A DNA stretch of 64,000 bases, taken from contig NZ_FYEH01000006.1 in the NCBI RefSeq assembly GCF_900187945.1, forward strand, positions 230,771-294,770, read 5' to 3'. Source of the DNA: Arboricoccus pini. Lineage in GTDB: Bacteria; Pseudomonadota; Alphaproteobacteria; Geminicoccales; Geminicoccaceae. The notes under the pieces are model-generated. The model saw only the letters and a list, made by a program, of their open reading frames with translations. It had not been told where the DNA came from and did not search any database. Of this stretch, positions 19,319-27,833 are shown piece after piece (position 1 is the first letter of the stretch; each line of letters starts with the position of its first letter). Made by a program: the position numbers and the translations under genes.

Positions 19319-21189
19319 GCGGCTGACCGGGCCAATCCGGCGGCCTCCAGCTCGTCCTCGAGGCGCTGGATAAGCTGCTCGGTGACGGCTAGGCCCTTGG
19401 ACCAGAAGGCGGGATCGCTGGCATCGAGACCGAAAGGTGCCAGCAATTCCTTGTGCCCCTTGGTGCCGCCCGCCGCCAGTAGGGCCAGATATTTCTCCTG
19501 GAAGCCCTCGGGCTTTTCCTGGAACACCGCGTAGAGCGAACTGACGAGACAATCGCCGAAGGCGTAGGCGTAGACGTAGAAGGGCACGTGGATGAAGTGG
19601 GGGATGTAGGACCAGAAATGCTGGTAGGGCGCATCGAATTCGAAGATCGGCCCGAGGCTCTCTTTTTGCACCCCCATCCAGATCTCGCCTAGTTCCTCGG
19701 GGGTCAGCTCGCCTTCCTTGCGCCGGTCATGGACCTGTCGCTCGAACTCCGAAAAGGCGATCTGGCGGACGACCGTGTTGATCTTGTCCTCGATCTTGGA
19801 GGCCAGGAGCACACGGCGCTGTGCCGGATCGGTCTCCTTGGCCAGCATCGCCTCGAAGGTCAGCTGCTCGCCAAAGACGGAGGCGGTCTCGGCCAGGGTG
19901 AGCGGGGTCCCGGCCAGGAGATAGCCCTGGCGGCCGGCCAGGACCTGATGCACGCCATGGCCCAGCTCATGCGCCAGCGTCATGATATCGCGCGGCTTGC
20001 CCTGGTAGTTCATGAGGACATAGGGGTGCACGGAAGGAACGGTCGAGTGACAAAAAGCGCCGCTGTCCTTGCCCTCGCGGACGTCGGCGTCGATCCAGCC
20101 GCGCTCGAAGAAATCGGAGAGGATGCGGGCGATCTCGGGCGAGAAGCGGCGATAGGCATCCAGCACCGTCAGTCGCGCATCGTCCCAGGAGCGACGGCGA
20201 TCGACGTCCTCGGGCAACGGGGCGTTGCGGTCCCAGGTATGAAGCTTGTCCAGGCCCATCCACTTGGCCTTGAGCGCGTAGTAGCGGTGCGAGAGGCGCG
20301 GATAGGCCTCGCGCACGGCGCTGATCAGTGCTGCCACCACCTCGTCCTCAACCTGGTTGGCGAGGTTGCGCGAGGAGATCGGGCGGGCGAAATGACGCCA
20401 GCCATCCTCGATCTGCTTGTCTTTGGCCAGAGTGTTGGTGATCCGCGCCATGAGCTTGACGTTGCGGCCAAGAACATGGCCCACGGCCTCGCTGGCCTTG
20501 CGCCGGGTCTCGCGATCATGGTTGGAGAGCAGGTCGAAAATCTCCTGCGATGACAATTCCTTGCCCTCGTAGGGGAAGCGCAGTCCCGCCATCGTCTCGT
20601 CGAAGAGACGGTTCCAGGCCGCCCGGCCGGTCACATGCTTCTCGTGCAGGACGCGCTCGATCTCGTCGTCCAGCTGATGCGGACGGAAGGCCCGGACCTG
20701 GTCGAGCCAGGGCCTGTAGCGGGCAAGGGCGGACGAGCTCGCCAGGGCCGCCGCGTACTCATCGTCCTCGATCTTGTTGAGTTCCAGGGTCACGAAGAGC
20801 AGGCCGGTCTCGATGTCGCTCACCTTCTCCTGGCAGGTCGCATAAAAACGGCTGACCGCGGTATCGTCGCGCTGCGCCGCGAAGAGGAGGCCCGCAAAGG
20901 ACATGACCCGGCCGAGCTTCTCCTCGATCGCCTCGTAGGCTTCGACAAGCTTTGCGAGCTCGTCGCCGTTGGCGGTCGCGATCTTGCCCTTGAAACGGGC
21001 GGCAAGCTCGCCGGCGGCTGTGGCGGCTTCGCCGAGCGTGGTTGCTATGGCCGGATCCTCGCGACCGGCATACAGATCGCCCAGATCCCATGAAGGGGCA
21101 TCCGGCGATGTGTTGCCGCCGGTCGACTCCAATGCGGCCCTTGGCGAGATGCCCTGTCCGACCATGCTATGCTGCCTCGAAACCGTCAC
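19315..21189 (-). CDS. pepF: M3 family oligoendopeptidase, PepF-like
   Basis: 624 residues from a GTG with AGGAAAGG about 9 nt upstream; an ATG at 21165 is the alternative. The zinc site HELGHGVHQ (HExxH type) and the downstream Glu in TLAETASVFGEQL identify the M3 thimet/PepF class. It cleaves short cytoplasmic peptides. It is translationally coupled to the ABC1 kinase downstream and divergent from the acyl-CoA synthetase. Confidence 0.93.
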   Translation of the reverse strand: MTVSRQHSMVGQGISPRAALESTGGNTSPDAPSWDLGDLYAGREDPAIATTLGEAATAAGELAARFKGKIATANGDELAKLVEAYEAIEEKLGRVMSFAGLLFAAQRDDTAVSRFYATCQEKVSDIETGLLFVTLELNKIEDDEYAAALASSSALARYRPWLDQVRAFRPHQLDDEIERVLHEKHVTGRAAWNRLFDETMAGLRFPYEGKELSSQEIFDLLSNHDRETRRKASEAVGHVLGRNVKLMARITNTLAKDKQIEDGWRHFARPISSRNLANQVEDEVVAALISAVREAYPRLSHRYYALKAKWMGLDKLHTWDRNAPLPEDVDRRRSWDDARLTVLDAYRRFSPEIARILSDFFERGWIDADVREGKDSGAFCHSTVPSVHPYVLMNYQGKPRDIMTLAHELGHGVHQVLAGRQGYLLAGTPLTLAETASVFGEQLTFEAMLAKETDPAQRRVLLASKIEDKINTVVRQIAFSEFERQVHDRRKEGELTPEELGEIWMGVQKESLGPIFEFDAPYQHFWSYIPHFIHVPFYVYAYAFGDCLVSSLYAVFQEKPEGFQEKYLALLAAGGTKGHKELLAPFGLDASDPAFWSKGLAVTEQLIQRLEDELEAAGLARSAA

Positions 21190-21317
21190 TTGAGCTACCT
21201 TTCCTGCATCAATCGGCAGGACAAGATATAAGGCGGCACGTCCGTCGTTTGAGGGGCCACCACCTTATTCACCGCGCCGGGCCCGTCAAAAGCCAGAACG
21301 AGAACGAGGAAGCCACG

Positions 21318-23081
21318 TTGTCACCGGTCCCGCAAACGCTTCTTGCCCTCTTCGAACGCAGCCTCAAAGAGCGCGCCGACAGGCCCTTTCTCTACGCCAA
21401 GATAGAAGGTCGCTATCGCGCGCAGAGCTGGACCGAGGTGGCGACGGCTGTTGGCGCGCTGGCGGCCAAGCTCGCTGCCCTGGGCGTCATGCCGGGCGAT
21501 CGCGTGGCGATCATCGCCGAAAACGGCCCCCGCTGGGCCATCGCCGACCTCGCCATCCAAAAGGCCGGCGGCGTCACCGTGCCGAGCTACACGACATATA
21601 CCAGCGAGGATTACCAATTCGTCCTGGCCAATGCCGGGGTAAAGCTCGTCCTTTGCAGCGGCGGTGCGATCGCAAAGCGCGTCCTACCCGCGATCGCGCT
21701 CACGCCGGACATCGTGGCAGTTGTGGGCCTGGATGGACCGCTGCCGGCAATGACGGGCCTGCCGCCGCTCCTGACGTTCGACCAGGCGCTGGAGGAAGGC
21801 GCAGGCCTGCCACCGGCAACGGGTGGCGCTGAACGCGGACCCGACGATCTGGCGTGCCTGATCTATACCTCAGGAACGGGGGGCAGGCCCAAAGGCGTCA
21901 TGCTCAGCCACAAGAACATTCTCTCCAACATTCGAGGGGTGGAAATTCTCTTCAGGCAGCTGGGAATCCGTGACCTCGTCTTTCTCTCCTTCCTTCCACT
22001 CTCCCACGCCTATGAGCACACGGCCGGGCTGATGGCGCCAATCGCGATGGGCGCGGAGATCTGGTATGCCGAGGGCGTGGAGACGCTGCAGACCAATCTG
22101 CAGGAAGCCCGGCCGCATGTCCTGACCTGCGTTCCCCGGCTCTTCGAAGTGTTCAAGCAGCGGCTCGAGCAAGGGATGGCACGCCGAGGCGGTTTGCAGG
22201 CCAAGCTTTTCGCCAAGACGGTGGCACTCGGCACCAAGGCCTATCACGGCCGGCTGGCGCCGCATGAATGGCTGCTCGACAGGGTGCTCGACCTTCTGGT
22301 GCGGCGCAAGGTCAAGGCCCGCTTCGGCGGCAGACTTGCGGCCATGGTCTCGGGCGGGGGCGCCCTCAGCCATCCGGTCGGCATCTTCTTCCAGGCCTTG
22401 GGCCTGCCGGTCTGCCAGGGCTATGGGCAGACCGAGACGTCGCCCGTCGTCAGTGTCAATCCGCCCTGGGAGCATCGCGTGGAGAGTGCCGGGCCGCCAT
22501 TGGCCGGGGTCGAAGTTAAGATTGCCGACGACGGCGAGATACTGATCAAGGGTGATCTCGTCATGCAAGGCTATTGGCGGGAGCCGGAAATGACCGCCGC
22601 GGCCATCGAGAACGGGTGGCTGAAAACAGGCGATATCGGCCATCTCGATGCCAAGGGCGCTCTCCACATCACCGACCGCAAGAAAGACATTATCGTCCTC
22701 TCGGGTGGCGATAACATAGCGCCCCAGCGGCTTGAGGGGATGATGGCGCTGGAGCCCGACATCGCCCAGTCATTGGTCTTCGGCGACGGCAAGCCCTATG
22801 TGGGAGCGCTGATCGTGCCCTCGGCCGAGCTATTGCGCGATTATGAGCGTCCCGATGGCCCCAAGCGCGTCGAGCAGCGGATCGAGGCCGCCATGAAGCG
22901 GGTCAACGCGCATTTATCCTCCGTGGAGCGCATCCGGCGCTGGCGGCTGGTTACAACGCCGTTCTCGATCGAGAACGGCATGATGACGCCCACGCTCAAG
23001 CTGCGGCGCGGAATTATCGCCAAGACATATCAATTGGAAGTTGATTCTTTATTCAGCGGCAATCGCAGCCTGGCCGCCTAA
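21318..23081 (+). CDS. Long-chain fatty acid-CoA ligase (AMP-forming)
   Basis: 587 residues from a TTG with AGGAAG 5-6 nt upstream; the open frame extends 276 nt further but without family similarity. The AMP-binding motif is YTSGTGGRPKGVMLSHKN, where the second Thr of the usual YTSGTTG is Gly. Further motifs are GYGQTETSP and LKTGDIGHLD, then DRKKDIIVLSGGDNI. It activates fatty acids to acyl-CoA at the membrane. The Thr-to-Gly change in the phosphate loop is worth noting but does not by itself imply inactivity. Confidence 0.92.
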   Translation: MSPVPQTLLALFERSLKERADRPFLYAKIEGRYRAQSWTEVATAVGALAAKLAALGVMPGDRVAIIAENGPRWAIADLAIQKAGGVTVPSYTTYTSEDYQFVLANAGVKLVLCSGGAIAKRVLPAIALTPDIVAVVGLDGPLPAMTGLPPLLTFDQALEEGAGLPPATGGAERGPDDLACLIYTSGTGGRPKGVMLSHKNILSNIRGVEILFRQLGIRDLVFLSFLPLSHAYEHTAGLMAPIAMGAEIWYAEGVETLQTNLQEARPHVLTCVPRLFEVFKQRLEQGMARRGGLQAKLFAKTVALGTKAYHGRLAPHEWLLDRVLDLLVRRKVKARFGGRLAAMVSGGGALSHPVGIFFQALGLPVCQGYGQTETSPVVSVNPPWEHRVESAGPPLAGVEVKIADDGEILIKGDLVMQGYWREPEMTAAAIENGWLKTGDIGHLDAKGALHITDRKKDIIVLSGGDNIAPQRLEGMMALEPDIAQSLVFGDGKPYVGALIVPSAELLRDYERPDGPKRVEQRIEAAMKRVNAHLSSVERIRRWRLVTTPFSIENGMMTPTLKLRRGIIAKTYQLEVDSLFSGNRSLAA

Positions 23082-23389
23082 CCCAGGTTATCCACAGGCT
23101 GTGCGTTAATTTTTGTGGCTGCATTGGCCAAATTGCGCGAACTTCACGAAGCTATGTTAAGATAGGGCCGCCCTTTCGGACGACCCCATCATTTGCTTAT
23201 GTTTTACGAATTCTTGTTTGCGAATACTGGCGGGCAAGGGGATCTCTATTGGAACAACGGGACGAACCCCAACCTGGGTACGGTTTAATTCACCATTTAT
23301 CCACAGGTTATGCTCAATATTCTCCTCTGCGCGCCATAACCTCACATAAGCGCGACCCTGTCAATTCAGTTTTCGCCCTCGCGCAAAGC
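23082..23389. other. DnaA-box-bearing AT-richer intergenic region next to parB
   Basis: This 308-bp stretch is clearly more AT-rich than its surroundings and has no gene. It holds two perfect DnaA boxes TTATCCACA (23088-23096 and 23297-23305, both followed by GG), and a near match TTATCCACC at 23390-23398 over the parB stop. Stretches such as GTTAATTTTTGTGG and TTGCTTATGTTTTACGAATTC are candidates for unwinding or promoter DNA. It may be part of the replication origin or a DnaA titration/regulatory site. Neither role is proven. Confidence 0.5.
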
Positions 23390-24277
23390 TTATCCACCGG
23401 AAAGTAGGCGGCCTAATAAGTCATCAAGCTGCTCGTTATTTGAGTAGCTGAGCACCAGGGTGCCGCCATTCTTCTTCGGTCGGATGGCCGCGACGACACC
23501 CAAACGGCTGCGGAGGCGGTTTTCCAGCGCCGTGACGTCCGGATCGGGGTCTGGACGCGATTTCGCCCCACGATTGAGATTTCGCTCGGCAACGCGGACG
23601 AGATCCTCGGTCGCGCGCACTGAAAGCTGCTCCTCGATCACCCGGCTGGCCAGGGCCAGGGCCGCGGGATGCCCAAGGAGGGCGCGGGCATGGCCAGCCG
23701 TGAGGCGGCCGCCGATCACCAGGTCCTGGATGGCGTCGGGAAGCGCCAGGAGCCGCATCGTGTTGGCGATGTGGGGGCGACTCTTGCCGACGACTCGCCC
23801 CAGTTCATCCTGCGTGTAGCCGAATTCCTGCATGAGGCGGCGATAGGCGCGCGCTTCTTCGAGCGCGTTGAGATCGGCCCGCTGGACATTCTCGATCAGG
23901 GCGAGCTCGAGCACGTCGCGGTCTGATAAGTCGCGCACGAGGGCAGGGAGATCGTGCACGCCGGCCAGCTGTGCTGCCCGCCAGCGCCGCTCACCAGCGA
24001 CGATCTCGTAGCCAGCCCCCTCGCGCCGGGCGCGCACGACGATCGGCTGCAAAATGCCCTTCTCGCGAATCGAGACCGCCAGGCTCTCGAGCTCGTCAGG
24101 ATCGAAATGGCGGCGCGGCTGATAAGGGGAGGGTTGCAGCATCTCGATCGGCAGCCGCTTCAGCCCGAGGGCGGCAGCATCACCTCGAAGCTCGGCCTGG
24201 GACGTCTCCGTCTCACCGCCAAGAAGGGCCGACAGGCCCATGCCCAGGCGACGACGGGGTGGCGTGGCACCGGTCAT
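23390..24277 (-). CDS. parB: Chromosome partitioning protein ParB
   Basis: 295 residues from the ATG at 24277, which overlaps the parA stop as TGATG. The N-terminal CTP-binding domain shows YQPRRHFD and the GERRWRAA motif (box II); a helix-turn-helix centre follows (YTQDELGRVVGKSRPHIANTMRLL) and a C-terminal dimerisation segment ends the protein. It clamps onto DNA at parS and spreads. Two perfect parS palindromes are 6 and 9 kb away at 30429 and 33280. Cotranscribed with parA, rsmG and mnmG. Confidence 0.97.
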   Translation of the reverse strand: MTGATPPRRRLGMGLSALLGGETETSQAELRGDAAALGLKRLPIEMLQPSPYQPRRHFDPDELESLAVSIREKGILQPIVVRARREGAGYEIVAGERRWRAAQLAGVHDLPALVRDLSDRDVLELALIENVQRADLNALEEARAYRRLMQEFGYTQDELGRVVGKSRPHIANTMRLLALPDAIQDLVIGGRLTAGHARALLGHPAALALASRVIEEQLSVRATEDLVRVAERNLNRGAKSRPDPDPDVTALENRLRSRLGVVAAIRPKKNGGTLVLSYSNNEQLDDLLGRLLSGG

Positions 24278-25137
24278 CAGGCCGCCGTCGGCTCGGGTCG
24301 GGCGAGGCTGCCGCCGCCATCCCGACGGAGAACCTCCCTGGCCAGCGCCAGATAGGCAACCGAGCCCGGGCATTTGAGATCGTAGATCAGGACGGGCTTG
24401 CCGTGACTGGGGGCTTCGGACACGCGGACATTCCTCGGGATCACGGTTTCGTAGACTTGCCGGCCCATGAAGGCCCGCACGTCGGTCTCGACCTGCTCCG
24501 ACAGATTATTGCGACGGTCGTACATGGTGAGGACGACGCCGTCGATCGAAAGCGTGGGATTATAGTGCTTGCGCACCTGCTCGACGGTGCGCAGCAACTG
24601 GCTCAGGCCCTCCAGCGCGAAGAACTCGCACTGGAGCGGCACCAGCACGGCCTCGGCTGCGGCCAGCGCGTTGATCGTCAGGAGCCCCAGCGAGGGCGGA
24701 CAGTCGATGAGGATATGGTCGAAGGGCTCGTCGAGGCGCCTTAGCGCCTCTTTGAGCTTGTAGGCGCGCGATGCATCGTCGACCAGTTCGACCTCGACGC
24801 CGGAGAGGTCGACCGTCGCCGGGATGATGGCAAGGCCTGGCACCGCGGTCGGCTGCAGCGCCTCGGTGACCGTGGCCCGGCCGATCATCAGGTCGTAGCT
24901 CGTCAGCCGTCGCGCCTGCTTGGCGATGCCCACACCCGTGCTGGCGTTGCCCTGCGGGTCGAGGTCGACAAGGAGGACGTGCCGCCCGATCGCCGCCAGC
25001 GCTGTCGCGAGGTTGATCGAGGTCGTAGTTTTGCCGACGCCGCCTTTCTGATTGGCCAGGGCCAGGATGCGGTTGCCGGTTCGCCCCAGCCGGGTGCCGG
25101 AGGGAGAATGATCAGGACGCGTCTGGCTCGCCGCCAC
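24277..25137 (-). CDS. parA: Chromosome partitioning ATPase ParA
   Basis: 286 residues from a GTG with GAGG 8-9 nt upstream. About 20 extra residues precede the deviant Walker A motif NQKGGVGKTTTSINLA; Walker A' LLVDLDPQGNAS and the DCPPSLGLLT motif follow. It is a nucleoid-binding ATPase that moves ParB-parS complexes. It begins 1 nt after the rsmG stop, as expected for the origin-proximal rsmG-parA-parB unit. Confidence 0.97.
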   Translation of the reverse strand: MAASQTRPDHSPSGTRLGRTGNRILALANQKGGVGKTTTSINLATALAAIGRHVLLVDLDPQGNASTGVGIAKQARRLTSYDLMIGRATVTEALQPTAVPGLAIIPATVDLSGVEVELVDDASRAYKLKEALRRLDEPFDHILIDCPPSLGLLTINALAAAEAVLVPLQCEFFALEGLSQLLRTVEQVRKHYNPTLSIDGVVLTMYDRRNNLSEQVETDVRAFMGRQVYETVIPRNVRVSEAPSHGKPVLIYDLKCPGSVAYLALAREVLRRDGGGSLARPEPTAA

Positions 25138-25138
25138 G

Positions 25139-25786
25139 TCAATATACCTCGTAGGGATTGAGCCCGTCGATCATCACGATCCGCCCGTCGCGCGATGAAA
25201 GACTGTCGAGAAGGGTTACACGGGCAGTATGCCCTATTTTTGACTTTGCGTCCGCCCCGGTCAATTCACAGCCGGCACTTCGCCCCTCGAGAAAGAGCAG
25301 CCGGGTTGTGGGCGTCATGAAAGGTCGCGCCATGACGACCAGACGATCAAGGGGGGCCAGCGCGCGGGCGGTGACGAGATCGGCGGCAAGAGGAGTCATC
25401 GATTCGATGCGCCGATCATGCACATGGACGGGCAGATCGAGCCTGGCAGCCGTGTCACGCAGGAAGGCGGCCTTGCGCCGATCGCTCTCCACCAGATGCA
25501 CCTCGGGGGCCCCCATGATCGCCAGGATAAGGCCGGGCAGGCCGGCACCGGAGCCGAGATCGACCAACCGCTCCAGCACCGCCGGCCGATGCCTCCAAAG
25601 CTGGGCGGAGTCGAGGATATGCCGGCGCCAGGCGTCGGCCAGTGTCGAGGCGGCCACAAGGTTGATCGCCTTGTTCCATGTGCCGAGCGCTGAAAGATAG
25701 GCATCGAGCTTGCCGAGTCGCACATCGTCCAGCTCGAGCAATGCCGCCACCTCGGCGCGGCCCATCGATGGTGCCGGGCGCGCCAC
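25139..25786 (-). CDS. rsmG: 16S rRNA 7-methylguanosine methyltransferase RsmG (GidB)
   Basis: 215 residues from a GTG at 25786; an ATG seven codons in (25765) is possible. The SAM-binding motif VDLGSGAGLPGLILAI and VESDRRKAAFL identify RsmG, which methylates G527 of 16S rRNA. It lies 2 nt from the mnmG stop upstream and 1 nt from parA downstream, so one operon. Confidence 0.95.
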   Translation of the reverse strand: MARPAPSMGRAEVAALLELDDVRLGKLDAYLSALGTWNKAINLVAASTLADAWRRHILDSAQLWRHRPAVLERLVDLGSGAGLPGLILAIMGAPEVHLVESDRRKAAFLRDTAARLDLPVHVHDRRIESMTPLAADLVTARALAPLDRLVVMARPFMTPTTRLLFLEGRSAGCELTGADAKSKIGHTARVTLLDSLSSRDGRIVMIDGLNPYEVY

Positions 25787-25788
25787 CT

Positions 25789-27648
25789 TCAGGCTGCCCG
25801 GACGGCGTGGCGATAAAGGAGGGTCAAGGCGGCCGGTGTCATGCCCGGAAGGCGTGAGGCTGCCCCCAATGTGGGAGGCCGCGCCTGGATGAGCTTCTCG
25901 CGCAGCTCGCCGGAAAGGCCGCCCAATGCCGCATAGTCGAGCGTCACGGGCAGGCGGATGCTCTCCTCCCTCCGGAACGCCGCGACGTCGGCGGCCTGTC
26001 GCCCGAGATAGCCTTTGTAACGCTGCTCTATCTCGATCTGCTGTACGGCCTCGGGCGGCGCATCGGCCAGATCCGGCCAGATGGAAGCAAGCCGCGCCAT
26101 GTCGATGCCCGGCTGGGTCAGAAGGTCGAGCCCCGTCCGCCGCCTGCCATCCAGATTGACGGAGAGGCCCAGCGCCACGGCACGACTGGGTGAGAGATCG
26201 CGCTTTGCCAGTCGGTTGGTGAGATCGGCGATGGCCGCCTCCTTGGCGGCAAGTCGCGCTAATCGCCGGCCGCCATCCTGGCCGGGCAGCGCGCCCAGGG
26301 CCTCAGCCTTGGGTGTGAGCCGCCGATCGGCATTGTCGGCGCGCAGGGTGAGGCGGTATTCGGCGCGCGAGGTGAACATGCGATAGGGCTCGCTCACGCC
26401 CATCGTCACGAGATCATCGATCAGGACGCCGATATAGGCCTCCGAGCGATCGAGGACGAAGGGCGACATGCGGGCAGCGGCGCGAGCGGCGTTGAAGCCG
26501 GCGATGACGCCTTGCGCGGCTGCTTCCTCATAGCCGGTCGTGCCGTTGATCTGCCCGGCAAGGAAGAGACCGGGCAGGGCCCGCAGCTCGAGGCTGCGCT
26601 CCAGACCCAGGGGATCGATATGATCATATTCGATCGCATAGCCGGGCTTGAGCATCACCGCCCGTTCCAGGCCTGGAATCGTCTTGAGTAGCTCGGCCTG
26701 CACGTCAGCCGGCAGCGAGGTGGAGATGCCATTCGGATAGACAGTGTCGTCGTCCAACCCTTCGGGCTCGAGGAAAATCTGATGGCGCTGACGATCGGCG
26801 AACCGGACGACCTTGTCCTCGATCGAGGGGCAATAGCGCACGCCCGTCGCCTGGATGTGGCCGCCATACATGGCCGAGCGGCCGAGATTGGCGGCGATCA
26901 GTGCATGAGAGGCAGGTGTCGTCGCGGTGATCAGGCATTCGACCTGCGGATTGGTGAGCCCATCGGTGAGGGCGGAGAAGAATGTAGGCTCAAGGTCACC
27001 CGCCTGTCGCTCCAGGCCGACAGCATCAATGGTCCGCCCGTCGAGCCGGGGCGGCGTGCCGGTCTTCAGGCGACGAAGGGCCACACCCTTACGCATGAGA
27101 CTTTCCGCCATCCTGACCGAGGGTGCGTCGCCCATCCGACCGGCGGGCCAGCTCTCATCGCCCAAATGGATGCGGCCGCGCAGAAACGTACCGGTCGTCA
27201 GGACCACCGATCCGGCGCTGAAGCGCCGTCCGGTCGCATCGATGATGCCGGCGATCCGACCTTGCTCGACAACGAGATCGGCCGCCTCGCCATCCAGGAT
27301 CACCAGCGTCTCGATCTCGGCCAGCAAATCCTGGACCGCCTGGCGATAGAGCCGGCGGTCCGCCTGAGCCCGCGGCCCCTGCACGGCCGGGCCCTTTGAG
27401 CGATTGAGCAGACGAAACTGGATGCCGGCTTTGTCGATCGCCCGCCCCATTACGCCGCCCAGTGCATCGACCTCGCGCACTAGGTGCCCGCGCCCGAGGC
27501 CGCCGATCGCCGGATTGCAGGACATGGTGCCGATGCCGGCGCGCGCATGAGTCAGAAGGAGAGTCCTGGCCCCTAATCTGGCGCTGGCGGATGCGGCCTC
27601 TGTGCCCGCATGGCCGCCGCCGACGACGATGACGTCAAATTTCTGCAT
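25789..27648 (-). CDS. mnmG: tRNA uridine 5-carboxymethylaminomethyl modification enzyme MnmG (GidA)
   Basis: 619 residues, full length. The FAD motif [14 protein letters not shown] is at the N-terminus, followed by [21 protein letters not shown], the [11 protein letters not shown] segment and the second signature [16 protein letters not shown]. With MnmE it installs the cmnm5 group on U34 of certain tRNAs. First gene of the mnmG-rsmG-parA-parB run; its partner mnmE is encoded 2.8 kb away on the same strand. Confidence 0.97.
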   Translation of the reverse strand: MQKFDVIVVGGGHAGTEAASASARLGARTLLLTHARAGIGTMSCNPAIGGLGRGHLVREVDALGGVMGRAIDKAGIQFRLLNRSKGPAVQGPRAQADRRLYRQAVQDLLAEIETLVILDGEAADLVVEQGRIAGIIDATGRRFSAGSVVLTTGTFLRGRIHLGDESWPAGRMGDAPSVRMAESLMRKGVALRRLKTGTPPRLDGRTIDAVGLERQAGDLEPTFFSALTDGLTNPQVECLITATTPASHALIAANLGRSAMYGGHIQATGVRYCPSIEDKVVRFADRQRHQIFLEPEGLDDDTVYPNGISTSLPADVQAELLKTIPGLERAVMLKPGYAIEYDHIDPLGLERSLELRALPGLFLAGQINGTTGYEEAAAQGVIAGFNAARAAARMSPFVLDRSEAYIGVLIDDLVTMGVSEPYRMFTSRAEYRLTLRADNADRRLTPKAEALGALPGQDGGRRLARLAAKEAAIADLTNRLAKRDLSPSRAVALGLSVNLDGRRRTGLDLLTQPGIDMARLASIWPDLADAPPEAVQQIEIEQRYKGYLGRQAADVAAFRREESIRLPVTLDYAALGGLSGELREKLIQARPPTLGAASRLPGMTPAALTLLYRHAVRAA

Positions 27649-27833
27649 AAGCCAGGGAGATGCCGATGGCCGGCGGGAGCGTCAAGCGACTTTACCATCT
27701 AGCCCGGCTTCGCGGTCGCGGGTTGACGCTGAGCCGCCTATTCCGGAAGGTACTCTCTAGCAAAATAAGGTCGTGCGAAAGTGCGCCTCGTTTCCTCTTT
27801 GCTCTGACTCCTGTCTTTTGGGATCGTCTCGAC

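Noticed and set aside
23190..23220. parS-like GTTTTACGAATTC near parB
   Set aside because: Too many mismatches with the parS palindrome.
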